A stretch of DNA of 64,000 nt from Polytrichum commune (Eukaryota; Streptophyta; Polytrichopsida; Polytrichales; Polytrichaceae): positions 45,880,001-45,944,000 of the forward strand of contig OX485804.1 of the NCBI GenBank assembly GCA_950295325.1. Direction: 5' to 3'. The notes beneath the pieces were generated by a model, which had not been told where the DNA came from, made no database searches, and was given only the letters and a program-made list of their open reading frames with translations. The translations under genes were made by a program, and so were the position numbers. Below, in pieces: positions 52,234-63,049 of the stretch (the first letter of the stretch is position 1; each line of letters begins with the position of its first letter).

Positions 52234-53339
52234 CAGTGCTCAAAATTGAAGTCTTCAGTGCCCTTCAAATGGGTTTTGGGACTTCAAAAAATACCTCAAG
52301 GAAAACAGCCCTTCAAAACATAATCCTCATGTCTAAGTGCTCCCTTCACTTGAAGTGCTGGATAAATAGTACCCTTCAAGTATTGTTCATCATCTCAAGT
52401 AGCCGTTTAACTCCGGCTATCTAACTTTGGGCTCCATATCTCAGATCCAAATGGGAATTAGTCCAGATGGGAATTGTATGTTGATAGGTTTGGTTGTGAG
52501 AAAGTGCATACTTTGCACTATGACTCTATGCCCGGGTGTGATGTAGGGGGCTCATTGGAGGATTGCATCACCCTTGGTAGACTATACGTCCAAAAGGTTA
52601 TTGACTCACTAAATGATCGCTTCCCCAACTTGCCCATTTTTAATGTGGCCAGGCTTTTCAACCCAAAACACTATCCCTTGGATGCATTGGATCGAGGCAC
52701 TTTAACTAAGCAATGGTTGAACCGGTTGGTGACACATTTCAAGTGGAGCTCTGTTCTTGTTGATCAAGCCAATGCGGAGTTGCTTGAATTTGTGGAGATG
52801 TTATCTTCAGCTTGTCAACACCGAGGTATGCATGAAGATTGGGTTTTTTGTGGCCGTGACCGAGAGTTTAAGATCAATTGGCCAACCCTAATGTTGCTAT
52901 GGTAAGCCATACTTGTGATCCCTACTAGCGTTGTTGTTTGTGAGCGTGGTTTTTCAAAGCAGAATTGGGTTAAGAGTGAAAGGAGAACATGCCTAAACCT
53001 TGACACACTTGATGCATTGATGAGGGTTAGCCTAAACAGTTTGGGAGTTGAATTCATGGATTGGAATGGCATTTTTGACACTTGGAAAACCGCTACAGTA
53101 ACCAACAAGCGTAGGGCATTGTCACTTCAAGAGGTGGAGTTAGATAGTTGATTCTCCATTATTTCATTGTACTAGAAGCATGTACCATGCAAATCATGCA
53201 TAATTTTAATATAAGTTTTATATGTCTTTGAAAATTTTCCATTGACGTCCTAGATTTAGATATGCCCTTCAATTGCAATGCTGAAATTTCAGAGCCCTTC
53301 AAAATGAAATTCATATGAGGGCTTCAATTTTGAGCACTA
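52234..53339 (+). mobile_element. hAT transposon remnant with 8-bp target duplication
   Basis: The 1106-bp element has ends CAGTGCTCAAAATTGAAG and CTTCAATTTTGAGCACTA, one mismatch at the outermost base, flanked by the perfect 8-bp repeat ACTCCAAC at 52226-52233 and 53340-53347. That is the hallmark of the hAT superfamily. Inside is only the C-terminal part of a transposase (52474-53151). Motifs like CCCTTCAAA recur near both ends and may be subterminal transposase-binding sites. Too short to be autonomous. Confidence 0.9.
52474..53151 (+). pseudogene. hAT transposase, C-terminal fragment with premature stop
   Basis: One reading frame of 226 codons encodes the end of a hAT transposase similar to the ZNF862-like group. 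The family's C-terminal dimerisation region is visible: NWPTLMLLW, then TSVVVCERGFSKQNWVKSERR and LDTLDALMRVSLNS. An in-frame TAA at 52903-52905 falls between LMLLW and AILVIPTS where Gln would fit (CAA to TAA). The N-terminal zinc finger and first catalytic parts are absent, so it is inactive. Ends with TAG at 53149-53151, inside the element's right end. Confidence 0.85.
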
Positions 53340-53347
53340 ACTCCAAC

Positions 53348-54499
53348 CTATCTTCTACAAAACTTGTCAGAGACATCCAGCTGCTTGGCAAGTTTACAAT
53401 CACCACAAAATACGCCCTAAAACTCCAAATGGAGCATATTGGATATTTTAAAACCCCCATTGAGACCCAAGTGCAAGTAAACGGGGCCGTGCTTGGACCG
53501 TTTAATATGGAAAACCAAGCAAGAAAATTTCTGATCACATAAGACATAGATGGCAAAGTGTACTTCAAAGTGAGAAAATAACTTCTGGGTTTAGGTTTTA
53601 GGGAAGACTCACTTGCACAAGTGACTACCTAGTGAGTCCAATGCAATTGGAGCCTGTCAAGTTACATCCCGAGTAGAAACTAGATAGACTACAGTTTGTC
53701 AGATGCAAGCTAAAATCTTGTCTTGGAATAGAAACCTTGTTGGAATCTTGTCCTTCTTAGAGTGTATTCCAGATGGAACAGAAGTCATAGTTTGGGAAGC
53801 CCCATAACCACTTAGAATTTAAATACCAACAATCAATGAGAGCAAGGGACATTGAGTATGGAGCCTAAGGATAAGCTAGGAGAATTGGGGCAAGGACCTA
53901 TTAAGTCATCTGTGCAATTCTTGGACAATTATGGCCATTGAAACTCTGAGTGTTGCATGCCTCTCCTTATAATCTTGGCAAATACTAGAGCTTCAATAAA
54001 CACTATGTATGCGAGGAAAAGGGTAGGAAGGAAGAGGGAGAGAAGGGGAGAGAATTATGAGGAGTGCAAGGAAGGTAGTTGATTGCAAAATTGTTGTTGC
54101 ATGCACTTGCTACTTTATTAAACAAATGTTAGCCAACTCTATACAATGCTCATGGCAGAGAACTAAGGGAGAAATTCCTCAATCTTGCATCCCAAGCAAC
54201 ATGATTTTTATAGAATTTTTTCCAGGTGTGCGAACTAATGAGAACTACCTAATTTGGTCTCGTGCTATCCTGGTTCATTGCACCCGTGCACATGAATAAA
54301 TGGGTCAGATCCTCCACTCAACAGACCACCTTTGAACCCTGGCCATCTGACCACTGCGTCAACCCTTGTGCGCCCTTGCCATTCCAAAGTTCCACAATGT
54401 GGAGTGGATTAGTGATCCTTGAAAAACTGCTACAAGAGTATCAGGTTGAAACTCTTTTCAATATTGAGCTCAAATATGACAGAAATTTGAATACTCAAA
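53348..54499. other. Flank of the hAT insertion
   Basis: Joined to about 52000-52225 without the hAT element, this forms sequence with protein-like but broken reading frames (for instance CAISHHRAIAKLQ running into IFYKTCQRHPAAW across the insertion site). I do not recognise it; it may be an older transposon or decayed gene. A TTCAATAAACAC block near 53992 resembles a polyadenylation signal. Confidence 0.35.
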
Positions 54500-57400
54500 T
54501 CACAAAACACACTGAACACTCTGGCAGATTGGGCAGCCCATATACAAAGCTGGAACACCAAATTGTGTTTCCACAGAGAAAGTTGGTTGTCCAGAACATC
54601 CTGAATTCGTGTGGTCTTCATGCACATCAGCCAACCTTGTCTGTAAAAATGCAAGCCCGATCTGTACAAGGTGAACCAGATTCATCAGTGAGATCATATC
54701 AATTGCAAAGCAAGAGCAGAAGGGACTCTTCAATTTAATGCATTCTGAACAATGAGACAGATAAATCTACAGACTATCCAACCTCCAGACACTATGTTCG
54801 ACCAATATAAGATAGAAGGTATTAGATGCTCTTCTCTTGCTTAAAACATTTCATATTCTTGCTTATCCAATTTCTTAGTTTACATATTACAATGCTTCTG
54901 TGATTCAGTACCACTATAGTACACTAATAGTGTTGTGCAAACACTAGGTGCTACACCCTCAAACTGAATATATAGCAGTGAGTGATCCACATGATGAAAC
55001 AATTGTGAGGTCATCCATGTGGATGCATGAAATGCAGGAATTCCCTCTAATAAGCTACCCAAAATTTATGCTTCAAATTTTTCCTTTTAAAGCATTCTTT
55101 CAATTTCAGGAAGTGAATTGAATCTGCATCTCAATATGTAGATAACAAAATCTGACCCTTTAAAGCTACACAACAATGTCCAGAATGTGAACTTTGCTCC
55201 ACTGGTTGTCATGATCTGATTTAAGGCAGCACAAATATAAAGCATGGAAGCTCAAAAGAGCGAAAAAGTGCAGTACCTGACTGTCTTGGGTGTCAAGTCG
55301 AAAATGCCCACAACTGCAAAGGATCCTGGTCTTAATCTGTTGCAGTTGCCTGGTTTTACACACAGGACACAAAACTCCATCCTTGCCACACAACCATCGT
55401 ATTAGTGTATAAGGTAAGCAGGCCTAATTAGATTGTTTATCTTAATTGGATACCTATAATTGGGTGGTGGGTGGTTGGGTGCAAATCTAAGAATGGACAC
55501 CTGAAAGACATGTGTTTCAAGAGATTGGACTACGTGCTCAAAATGTATTAACCATTCTAGGCTCAATAGTCAACATATTGGGGGGACCTATGTGGCCTTA
55601 TGATTCACCATCAGTGGACTTTGATAATCCTACAATTTGAGATTAGCTCCAGAACTTTCCGGGATTGATCTTGCTCCCTTAGAAACATTTGCGGACACAT
55701 AAAACTTTAAACCTTGTGAATTTGAGTAGTGTAAGGTAGAAAACAGCAAAAAGGAACCATATAAGGCCCATCTACCTTACCAGCAGCATAGGTGGATAGA
55801 GTAAGGTTGGCCTTGTCCGCACACAGAAGATTGTACCCAACAACCTATTGACCGCTCTCATGTTTATATCCAAATTTTAATCAACCTACTTGTCAACGTT
55901 GACACTCATCACTGCAAAAGACACTTTTTGTTGAACAGGTTGTACACTGTACCTACTTTTGTATCCTGACATAACAAACTCTTGCACCAGGTTGAAGTTT
56001 GTTACTTGCTGCTGTGGTATAAGAAGGTGACTGCTAACCAGAACCCACCTATCTATCTATCTATCTATCTATCTATCCATCCATCCATCCATCCATCCAT
56101 CCATCCATCCATCCCATCTATTCACACCATGGAGCAATTGAACTTATGTAGATGCTGATCATATATTCGTTCAAATTCTGACAGAATAATTTCCCTCAAT
56201 CTAAAACTTCATTTGAACATAATCTCTAACTGATAGATCTCTTTCACTAAACTTCCTAAAATGATCGTTTAAAAGCGTGTTCTACTTCATAGGTGATGCA
56301 TGTTGAACACCTCTAATAATGATAAAGTCGACATGTTAAATTGCTAGAACAATAGAATCAATCAAAATGTTCATGGAGGGTGGGTGAAGAAAGAAGTACC
56401 CCCTCTTGCCAACTTTGTAGGAGCTCAGCAACTGCCTGTTCCTCTAGTGCATGAGCTGCCTCATAATCCTCCAATATTGCAGCTTCTGCACTCAAGAACA
56501 TACACGGTTAGCAGTGCATAAGAGAATGTGCAATTTAAATAAGGTCTTGGAGAAAAGTAAAATTCACAGTATCAGTATTATGGCTATACAAAGTATTCAA
56601 CAGTATTATGGCTATACAAAGTGCATGAGAAGCAAGAAACTTTGTCCAGATATGTTACCTTGCATCCTCATGTCCGCCTGCAGGTCATCATACAATGCAT
56701 ACTCCATGGCAAGCATAAGTTCTTGGTAATCCACATCAGCAAGCTCGGATGGGGCTTGTGTTGCCATTGGGTCATACTCCCACAACATGTCTGTGTCTTC
56801 ATCTCCTGTAGCTGAGTTGCCTCCATTCCCATTGTTTCGAGTTGCATCGCCCGATGTTTGCCTTACTCTGCTGAGCTCATCAGCTAGAATGCCTTGAAAT
56901 GTAATTTTGACAGCCTACATACAGCTTTGCACCAAGACAAATCATCAAAATCTTTCCTAAGCTTCTTAGAGCTTGGCAACAGTATCAGCAACCAGGTTTG
57001 ATCTGATGTCGGTGTAAAGAATGTCTACCCAAAGTTAAAGATCAATGCAGCTAGAGTGCTTTCATATGTAAATTTTACAGCTTACATACATCTTGCACCA
57101 AGCAAAATCATCAAAAGCTTTCCAAAGCTTCTTAAAGGTTGGCAACACTATCAGCAACCAGGTTTGATTTGGTGTAGGAATAAAGAATGTTTACCCAAAG
57201 TTTATCAGTATATCTGCTATGTCCACTTCCACCAATACAGGAGCAACTGAATTTAGACCTTAATCTAGTTAAAGAGGCTCCCACACTACATGTGCATTGT
57301 TTTATACATAAGGTTTTGCGCACAGTTGCAATTTTCTCATATTTTTAATTACCTCCCAAATCAACAAAAATGGGACACCACATTTGAAGACCCCGTGACA

Positions 57401-59038
57401 CTAGTTCTGTGGTGTCTGCAACCTGATGTCTGGCCAGAGAAACATGATCAATAGGTGTAGACCATTGTTGGACCAGTATATGGGTGCATGGATGATATTA
57501 AACCACAACATCAATAAACAGTATTAAAGTAACTATCCAAATTGTAACATTTGAAAGACTAATCAGCATTCATACTTTATGGGTATCACAAGATGAAAGA
57601 AAAATTGGGTAGCATATATACTATTTAAAAAAGTAGCAATACTATAAATAAGAATCATGCATAGTAATACAAAAACGTATATAATCGAGATTTGGCTGAT
57701 TCTATACCAGATCTGGCACCCTATTTGAATGTGTTTTCCCGTACTGAGGATGAATTGGCAGTGGGAAACCACTATATTAGCAATTTCTCGAAGGAAGAGT
57801 ATAGAATTTTTTGCTGTTGAAACGACAGGGTTGTGTTGGGCATAGCGATGTCACAATAACGAAGAGATGAGATTGTTTGGGTCATTACCATCCTACTACA
57901 ATATTGATGCTATTGTACCTTTACCTAGATACGAAGGCTCTTGCATGGTGTACAGATACCCATACCCTGCCCATATGTAAATTTCTCGTTATATATACCA
58001 CGTGGTAACCAAAAAGAAATTTTACCGGACCAACATTGGTGTATGGTAAGTAGGCCTTTCATGGTCGCTAATTTTAGATGGGCAGCTGTATTTGAGTGGT
58101 GTATCTAAGGACAGACACGAAAAAGACATGTGTTCAAAAACGGATTGGACTACGTACTCAAATCTTGTTAACCATTCTAGGCTTGATAGTCAATATAATT
58201 TTGGGGGGCGCCTATATGACCATTTAATGGGCTTGCAAATCTGCACTGTTGATTATGAATAAGATATTCATACGAGCTCCAAAAATTATGAGGAAAATGG
58301 CTATGGACACAATTTGGAATTGGCAATCATCTCGCACTAATTGCAATCCTACGAGAAGTGGGTGCAGAGCTAAAAGCGTCCATTTAAGGCCCACTTATCT
58401 TAGACCATGTGTACAAGAGTGACAGCATTTATGTACCTGGCTCTGCTGTTGAGTACTCGTTGCAGGTGAAGATTCAGAGTCACTCCGGATCTTCCAAAGC
58501 AGTTTGAGACGATGTTCTCGTACTCTTCGTAGACACTCCTCCTTCAACTGTAGGAGTTGAAACAATGTTGGTCAAATAGTGATACTTAAATTCAATTTAA
58601 AGAGAATTAAACTGGACATCCTCGGAATCTATGAAATATAAGACATATGATGAATGCAGAAAACAGATTTGAAAGAATCTTGTCTAAGAACAAAGATGGC
58701 TAAATAACTAAGGTCTTCAAGGAACACAAGCCTGGAATACGATTCTGCATCATCAACACATTCAACCCAATTGCAACCAAATCGAACCAAGTGCGAAATG
58801 TCCTCTTCCAATAGCCTTAAACCCTAAATGAAGTTCACGAGCGACCAACACAATTTTCAGATGACCCACAACCCGATTTTGGCACAATGAACGATAGATC
58901 GATCCTCAATTACAGATTCGCCAAAGCACTGATAACCCCACAAAAAGAAAGAGAAAACGTGGAGCTACTTATTACCTTGTCTTTCCAGCGTGGGGTCCAA
59001 GCCTTCAGTGAGGCTCGATGTTGTCCGTTGCCCTCCAT
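54500..59038 (-). CDS. RPAIN: RPA-interacting protein
   Basis: RPAIN binds replication protein A and, in animals, carries it into the nucleus with importin beta. Six exons join in phase: 59038-58976, 58547-58437, 56914-56659, 56485-56400, 55381-55277, 54661-54500; 260 aa with TGA stop. The N-terminal block has the family pattern (PRWKDKLKEECLRRVREH then LLWKIR, residues ~16-45). The middle is acidic (DEDTDMLWEYDP; DVDYQELMLAMEYALYDDL). The C-terminal zinc-ribbon has CPVC (177-180), CSC (194-196), a His near 221, GC at 228-229 and CPIC at 250-253. The start is the first ATG before the conserved block. Exon 5 uses a weaker acceptor (GGCAAG). Introns 2 and 5 hold dispersed MITE-like copies. No defects seen. 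Confidence 0.9.
55413..55781. mobile_element. Dispersed inverted-repeat element in RPAIN intron 5
   Basis: About 369 bp. The ends GGTAAGCAGGCCTAATTAG and the complement of ATAAGGCCCATCTACCTTACC are loosely inverted. Internal blocks AAAGACATGTGTTTCAAGAG, ATTAACCATTCTAGGCTCAA and TAGTCAACAT are shared with copies at 22365, 35095, 44690, 51455 and 58043. No coding sequence. Confidence 0.65.
56048..56113. repeat. CTAT/CCAT compound microsatellite
   Basis: About seven CTAT units followed by about nine CCAT units in RPAIN intron 4. Confidence 0.9.
56895..57205. repeat. Tandem duplication around the RPAIN exon 3 acceptor
   Basis: Two copies of about 150 bp: 56895-57045 and 57056-57205. Shared blocks are ACAGC(C/T)TACATACA, CACCAAG, TATCAGCAACCAGGTTTGAT and AAGAATGT(C/T)TACCCAAAG. 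The inner copy includes the acceptor used for exon 3, the outer copy a mutated version. Confidence 0.75.
58043..58408. mobile_element. Dispersed inverted-repeat element in RPAIN intron 2
   Basis: The ends ATGGTAAGTAGGCC and the complement of GGCCCACTTATCTTAGACCAT define about 366 bp. Inside are AAAAAGACATGTGTTCAAAA, GTTAACCATTCTAGGCTTGA, GAATAAGATATTCATACGAG and CTACGAGAAGTGGGTGCAGA, as in the copy at 44690. It ends about 30 bp from the exon 2 donor. Confidence 0.65.
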
Positions 59039-60082
59039 TTCGAGCTTAGTGTTGGATTTTTATCCCGGCGATGGTGATCAGAAGCTGACCAAAAAAAGCT
59101 GAAGAATTGAGCAATCTATGTGTAAGTCATGTATTTAGGTGTGTGCACACCAAATTGAAACTTGAAGGGGATTGTTTGCGAGACTCCAAGAGCATCCGAA
59201 GCACATGCATTTGTAAATTCTCTGAATCTAAGAAGACGAAGAAGAAGAAGAAGAAGAAGAAGAAGAAGAAGAACTTTACACTCTAAGAGGAAAAAACACA
59301 AAGTGAAATATACTTTCCTTCCTCCGATCCACCTCCCCGCCACTTCAAGGCTGGCAAAAAAAGTGATGAAATGACCAAGGGAAGTAAAAGACATGCAACT
59401 ACTACCGCCAGTTAGCACAACAAATTTTACATTGATGGCGGCCTTCATTGTCCAATGCATGTTCCAATTTGATTTGAATCAATGCTCGTGATTAGGAACC
59501 TATCCAAGGAATCTGCACATAACTTATAATAGGTTTATAACAATGTTGGTGTGGTATATAGGTGAATGTTTGTCATTAATAAATTTTAGTATCAAAGAAC
59601 TTGTCCAGGGTATCAAATTTGTAATATTAATCAAATATTGATATTTGGTGGCTATGTTGAGGTGAGAGAATGATTGAATATCTAAGAAAATATTTGGGTC
59701 TATACCATTTTAAAACCATATTATTGATACTAGGGTGATTTTGCCTAGGTATGAAGATTCTTACATGGTATATCAAAGACCCAAATTGTATTGACACAAA
59801 AACTATTGTCAAATATCCATATCAAACTACACAAAATATATTCGCCAATGCATCTTCAAATCACAAACAACATTTTTATTAATTGGTCAAGGTTAATTCC
59901 AATACAAGACAAATTGTTTATTCCTTAATTCCAAGATTTAATCATTACTCACAACTTATGCAACTAACAACGATTATCAAAGTCAAGCTATAATCTTGAT
60001 TGCCATGCACAACTTGCAACAACAACAACCATGGTAACACACGAGACAATAGTTGATTTGGTTAGCTTGCATTTCATACTTA
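59039..60082. other. RPAIN 5' flank
   Basis: Includes the probable RPAIN promoter and 5' UTR next to 59038 and a GAA microsatellite at 59231-59273. The rest is AT-rich with no gene recognised. The short plus-strand ORF over exon 1 (58887-59102) is antisense to RPAIN and unlikely to be real. Confidence 0.5.
59231..59273 (+). repeat. GAA microsatellite
   Basis: About 13 near-perfect GAA/AGA units some 200 bp upstream of the RPAIN start, on the plus strand. Confidence 0.9.
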
Positions 60083-60597
60083 GGGGCGGTTTACACTATG
60101 GACCAAGAGCCATGACCATGAAATTCTAAAATCTGTGATTGGAGAGTAAAGTGCTCTTGGTCCCATTTGGCTTTACACTACCTTGAAAAAAGGAGAATGA
60201 CCACTAACTTTGAGGTCCCCAAAAACTACTAAAATCTGCCATTTGGATAATGTGCCATGGTCCAACGGGTTTTCCGTTGAGGTGAGGCAAAATGCTCGAC
60301 TCAACGGAAATCAAGGGAGCCGTGAGGCTGAAAATCAGCCATTGGCTGAATTTTTTTTTTAATAATTTTTTTTCCCGATTTTTTTTGGGCATGTATTAAA
60401 AAAATCAGCACCTTCACTTTTTGGTGTGTGGTCATTCCTCTTGGTCCACATTCGGTTTACACCTAGTGAAGGGCCCATGAACCATGAAAACTAATATTTT
60501 AGTAACTCGGACCATGGAAGTCGTCCCATGAAGTCGTCCCACGCAAAATAGGCCTCTTACGTGGGACGACTTCATGGTCCATAGTGTAAACCGCCCC
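60083..60597. mobile_element. 515-bp Tourist-like MITE
   Basis: Inverted ends GGGGCGGTTTACACTATGGA / complement, flanked by TTA on both sides (60080-60082 and 60598-60600), a TWA duplication as for PIF/Harbinger. Interior has T-runs and an extra inner copy of the TTTACAC...CATGAACC motif near 60450. No ORF of note. A related end seems to lie near 14718. Confidence 0.8.
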
Positions 60598-60749
60598 TTA
60601 AAGATCTCGTCTCTAGACTATGTATTAACCCGAAACTCTAATGAAGTCTAGGACAACTTATGCCTTAATCTCCTTGGTAATCCAAAGTTCATCCTAACTC
60701 AACGTCACTTACTCAATCTTCATCTTTCATTTCCATCATTGACCAACTA

Positions 60750-61698
60750 CCGTAGGTTCATAGTTGGTTCCACACATGTTAGCCGAATAATTAATTAAAG
60801 TTCAAAAAGTAGGTTCGGCACCTAAAAACAATATATTCACATTTTTGGCAATTTTCTCTTTTAATTTTTAAAAATTCAGCTTAAATTCATTTTTAATTTT
60901 CTATTTAAGCTTATATCTTGTACATCTCTCTTGCATTGAATGACAAGTAAGATGTGAGTGAGATATCAGAGTCGAGAATGCTCTGTGCTTTACGCAAGTA
61001 GAGTGGAGTTGTGTTCAACAATGCATATGGGATATGTAAACTTTGAGGTGAAGCACCGAGTTAGACTTCATTTTTATAACACGCATAACTTTTGCATAGA
61101 GTCTTCAAATGACATAAAATTTGTTGGAGGTGAAAGATTACTTGATTTCTAAACTTTTCTTAGACCAACAAAATTCCAAAAAAGTTGATCTTCTATGCAC
61201 AAATGAGCTCCGAAAAAGTGTTATGAACGCATTTTAATTTTTTGATCTTTACACGGCTGCAATGTTTTGTCCATATCTTTTGCATAAAGACTTATTTTGA
61301 CACAAAACTTGTTGGAGGTGGAAGAAGGATTAATTTCTCAACTTTTGTTAGTTGGACAAAATTCTATAAAACTTCATCTTCTATGCTCAATTGGACTCCA
61401 AAAATTTGTGTACAACACATTTGAAAAGCCTCACCTAGAGTCTTGCTACTTCTTAACCCATATTCTTTGTGGACTAATGTAAGTGAGCTTGATTACAAAA
61501 GGAGCACCTTCTCTCTTTCAAAATTCACATATGCTTCCACTGTAAGTAAAACTCTAGTGAGAAGTAAAAATTTCTTACTTTTCGGCAATTTTGAAAAATA
61601 ATTAATTTTATATTCGGCAAAAAATGCCAATAATATTCCAAAAATTTTGACTTCTTTTTTTTGAATTATTTAGTGTCGGACCAGCTATGAACCTACGG
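60750..61698. mobile_element. TA-flanked inverted-repeat element
   Basis: The ends CCGTAGGTTCATAG(T/C)TGGT and complement are flanked by TA (60748-60749 and 61699-61700), as for Tc1/mariner. Inside are two diverged direct repeats of about 190 bp (near 61085-61215 and 61270-61400) sharing TTTTGCATA, TTGTTGGAGGTG and ATCTTCTATGC. No transposase. It lies about 1.4 kb from the Tc1-type transposase remnant, but I see no proof the two are related. Confidence 0.55.
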
Positions 61699-61700
61699 TA

Positions 61701-63044
61701 TTCAAAAGCATTTTTTCATCACTTTAGTTTATCGGGTTTATTAATCTGACCAACTTGGCATATTTAATTAACATAAGACTATAGTGTTTACTTTAACTAT
61801 AGTCATAGTTTATCTATACTCTTAATCTTCTCTCTTCATTTTGTCCTCTCTCATTGCCTCTCACATGCCTCAACAATGGCTATAGTTCCCGTCTTAGGTT
61901 AACACTAGGCCTTTTGGCTTCCTCACACACGATTGTTACCTTCCACAAGTCTTAGTTCCTCTCGTGGTTTCTTTCCTAAACAACCCTAGAACACTCTACT
62001 TTGGCCATCCCTCTCACAGGGAGACAATAATTGCACCTAATTATGGACTTAACCTAGGATTCGGCTCTCACAGCATGTCCCTCAATGTGCCCCAATCATC
62101 CAAACTCTCTATTCATTCAGTGACTCATGTCTATAGTTTATCTAGCTTCACTCCGAGATAATTGTTCTCTCACTTTCTCTCATTTCTACTGCCTTCTTCG
62201 GGCAAAGATTTTGCATATGTTCTTAACTCCAATGGATTTTCTACTCTAACAGTTGTATCTTTCTCTTTCGAGGTTGACCCTCTCCTCTCTATTGTCCTTG
62301 GCTATTGAACTTTGAAAAAGATTTTGGTCTTAGGACAATTGTTGCACAATCTTCAATTTCTTCCGACGATAGTCTTAACTCCCGAGATCACTCTCTAATG
62401 CCTTATGCCTTTCCATTCTTCCCTTTCTCATTTGCTCCTTCATTGCTCGTTCTATTTTTCACAATCTACTTCTCTTTTTTTCTTCAGATTGTCTCGTCTT
62501 CTCACAATTTGTTCAATTCTCTATTCACATTGGTTTCATTCTTATCAACTCTCAAACGTTCCCTCTCACAATTACAAACTTAATCACTTGCAATCACAAC
62601 AATGGACAATGGTTTTCTAATCTTGCACTCCTACAATTCAGACAAAAAATAGTCCGACCACACTCGGCCATTCAATCGACTCAAAATTCAAAATAACATT
62701 ATACTTCAAAAGAATATGGTACCCCGCAATCACTGCAATGATTACTTAATTTACTTAGAGAATAGTTTAACTATTGTCCTCACACAATCTATGTGTTGTG
62801 GGAGACAAATCCACAAGTTCAACAATGCGCTCAAAACTATTCAGAGAAATGCCCGCCTATCTCCCTCTTGCCAGCCCCTTTGGCGCGGTAGGGACGACAA
62901 TAGTCTTTGTAACCAATTATGGGCACCTAAGCCCACACTAATTGTTGTAACTACCTTCCTAGCCTATAGTTAATTATTTTCATCTATGTGGATGTCACTT
63001 CATCCACCTACTACCTATCTATCCATAGTTTAACTATTTGGCCA
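61701..63044. other. AT/CT-rich intergenic region
   Basis: No recognisable gene. Pyrimidine-rich stretches (62390-62580) give ORFs of ~70-90 codons without domains. Repeated ACTATAGT/CATAGTTTA motifs near 61790, 62966 and 63022 might be parts of a transposon end. Confidence 0.4.
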
Positions 63045-63049
63045 AAAAT

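Noticed and set aside
56048-56113. CRISPR-like repeat array
   Set aside because: These are simple CTAT/CCAT microsatellites without spacers; no CRISPR array is expected or seen in this plant DNA.
58887-59102. Plus-strand ORF over RPAIN exon 1
   Set aside because: It is antisense to the conserved RPAIN N-terminal exon and has no domain.
59162-59374. Arginine-rich 70-codon ORF
   Set aside because: The basic stretch is the GAA microsatellite read in the AGA frame.
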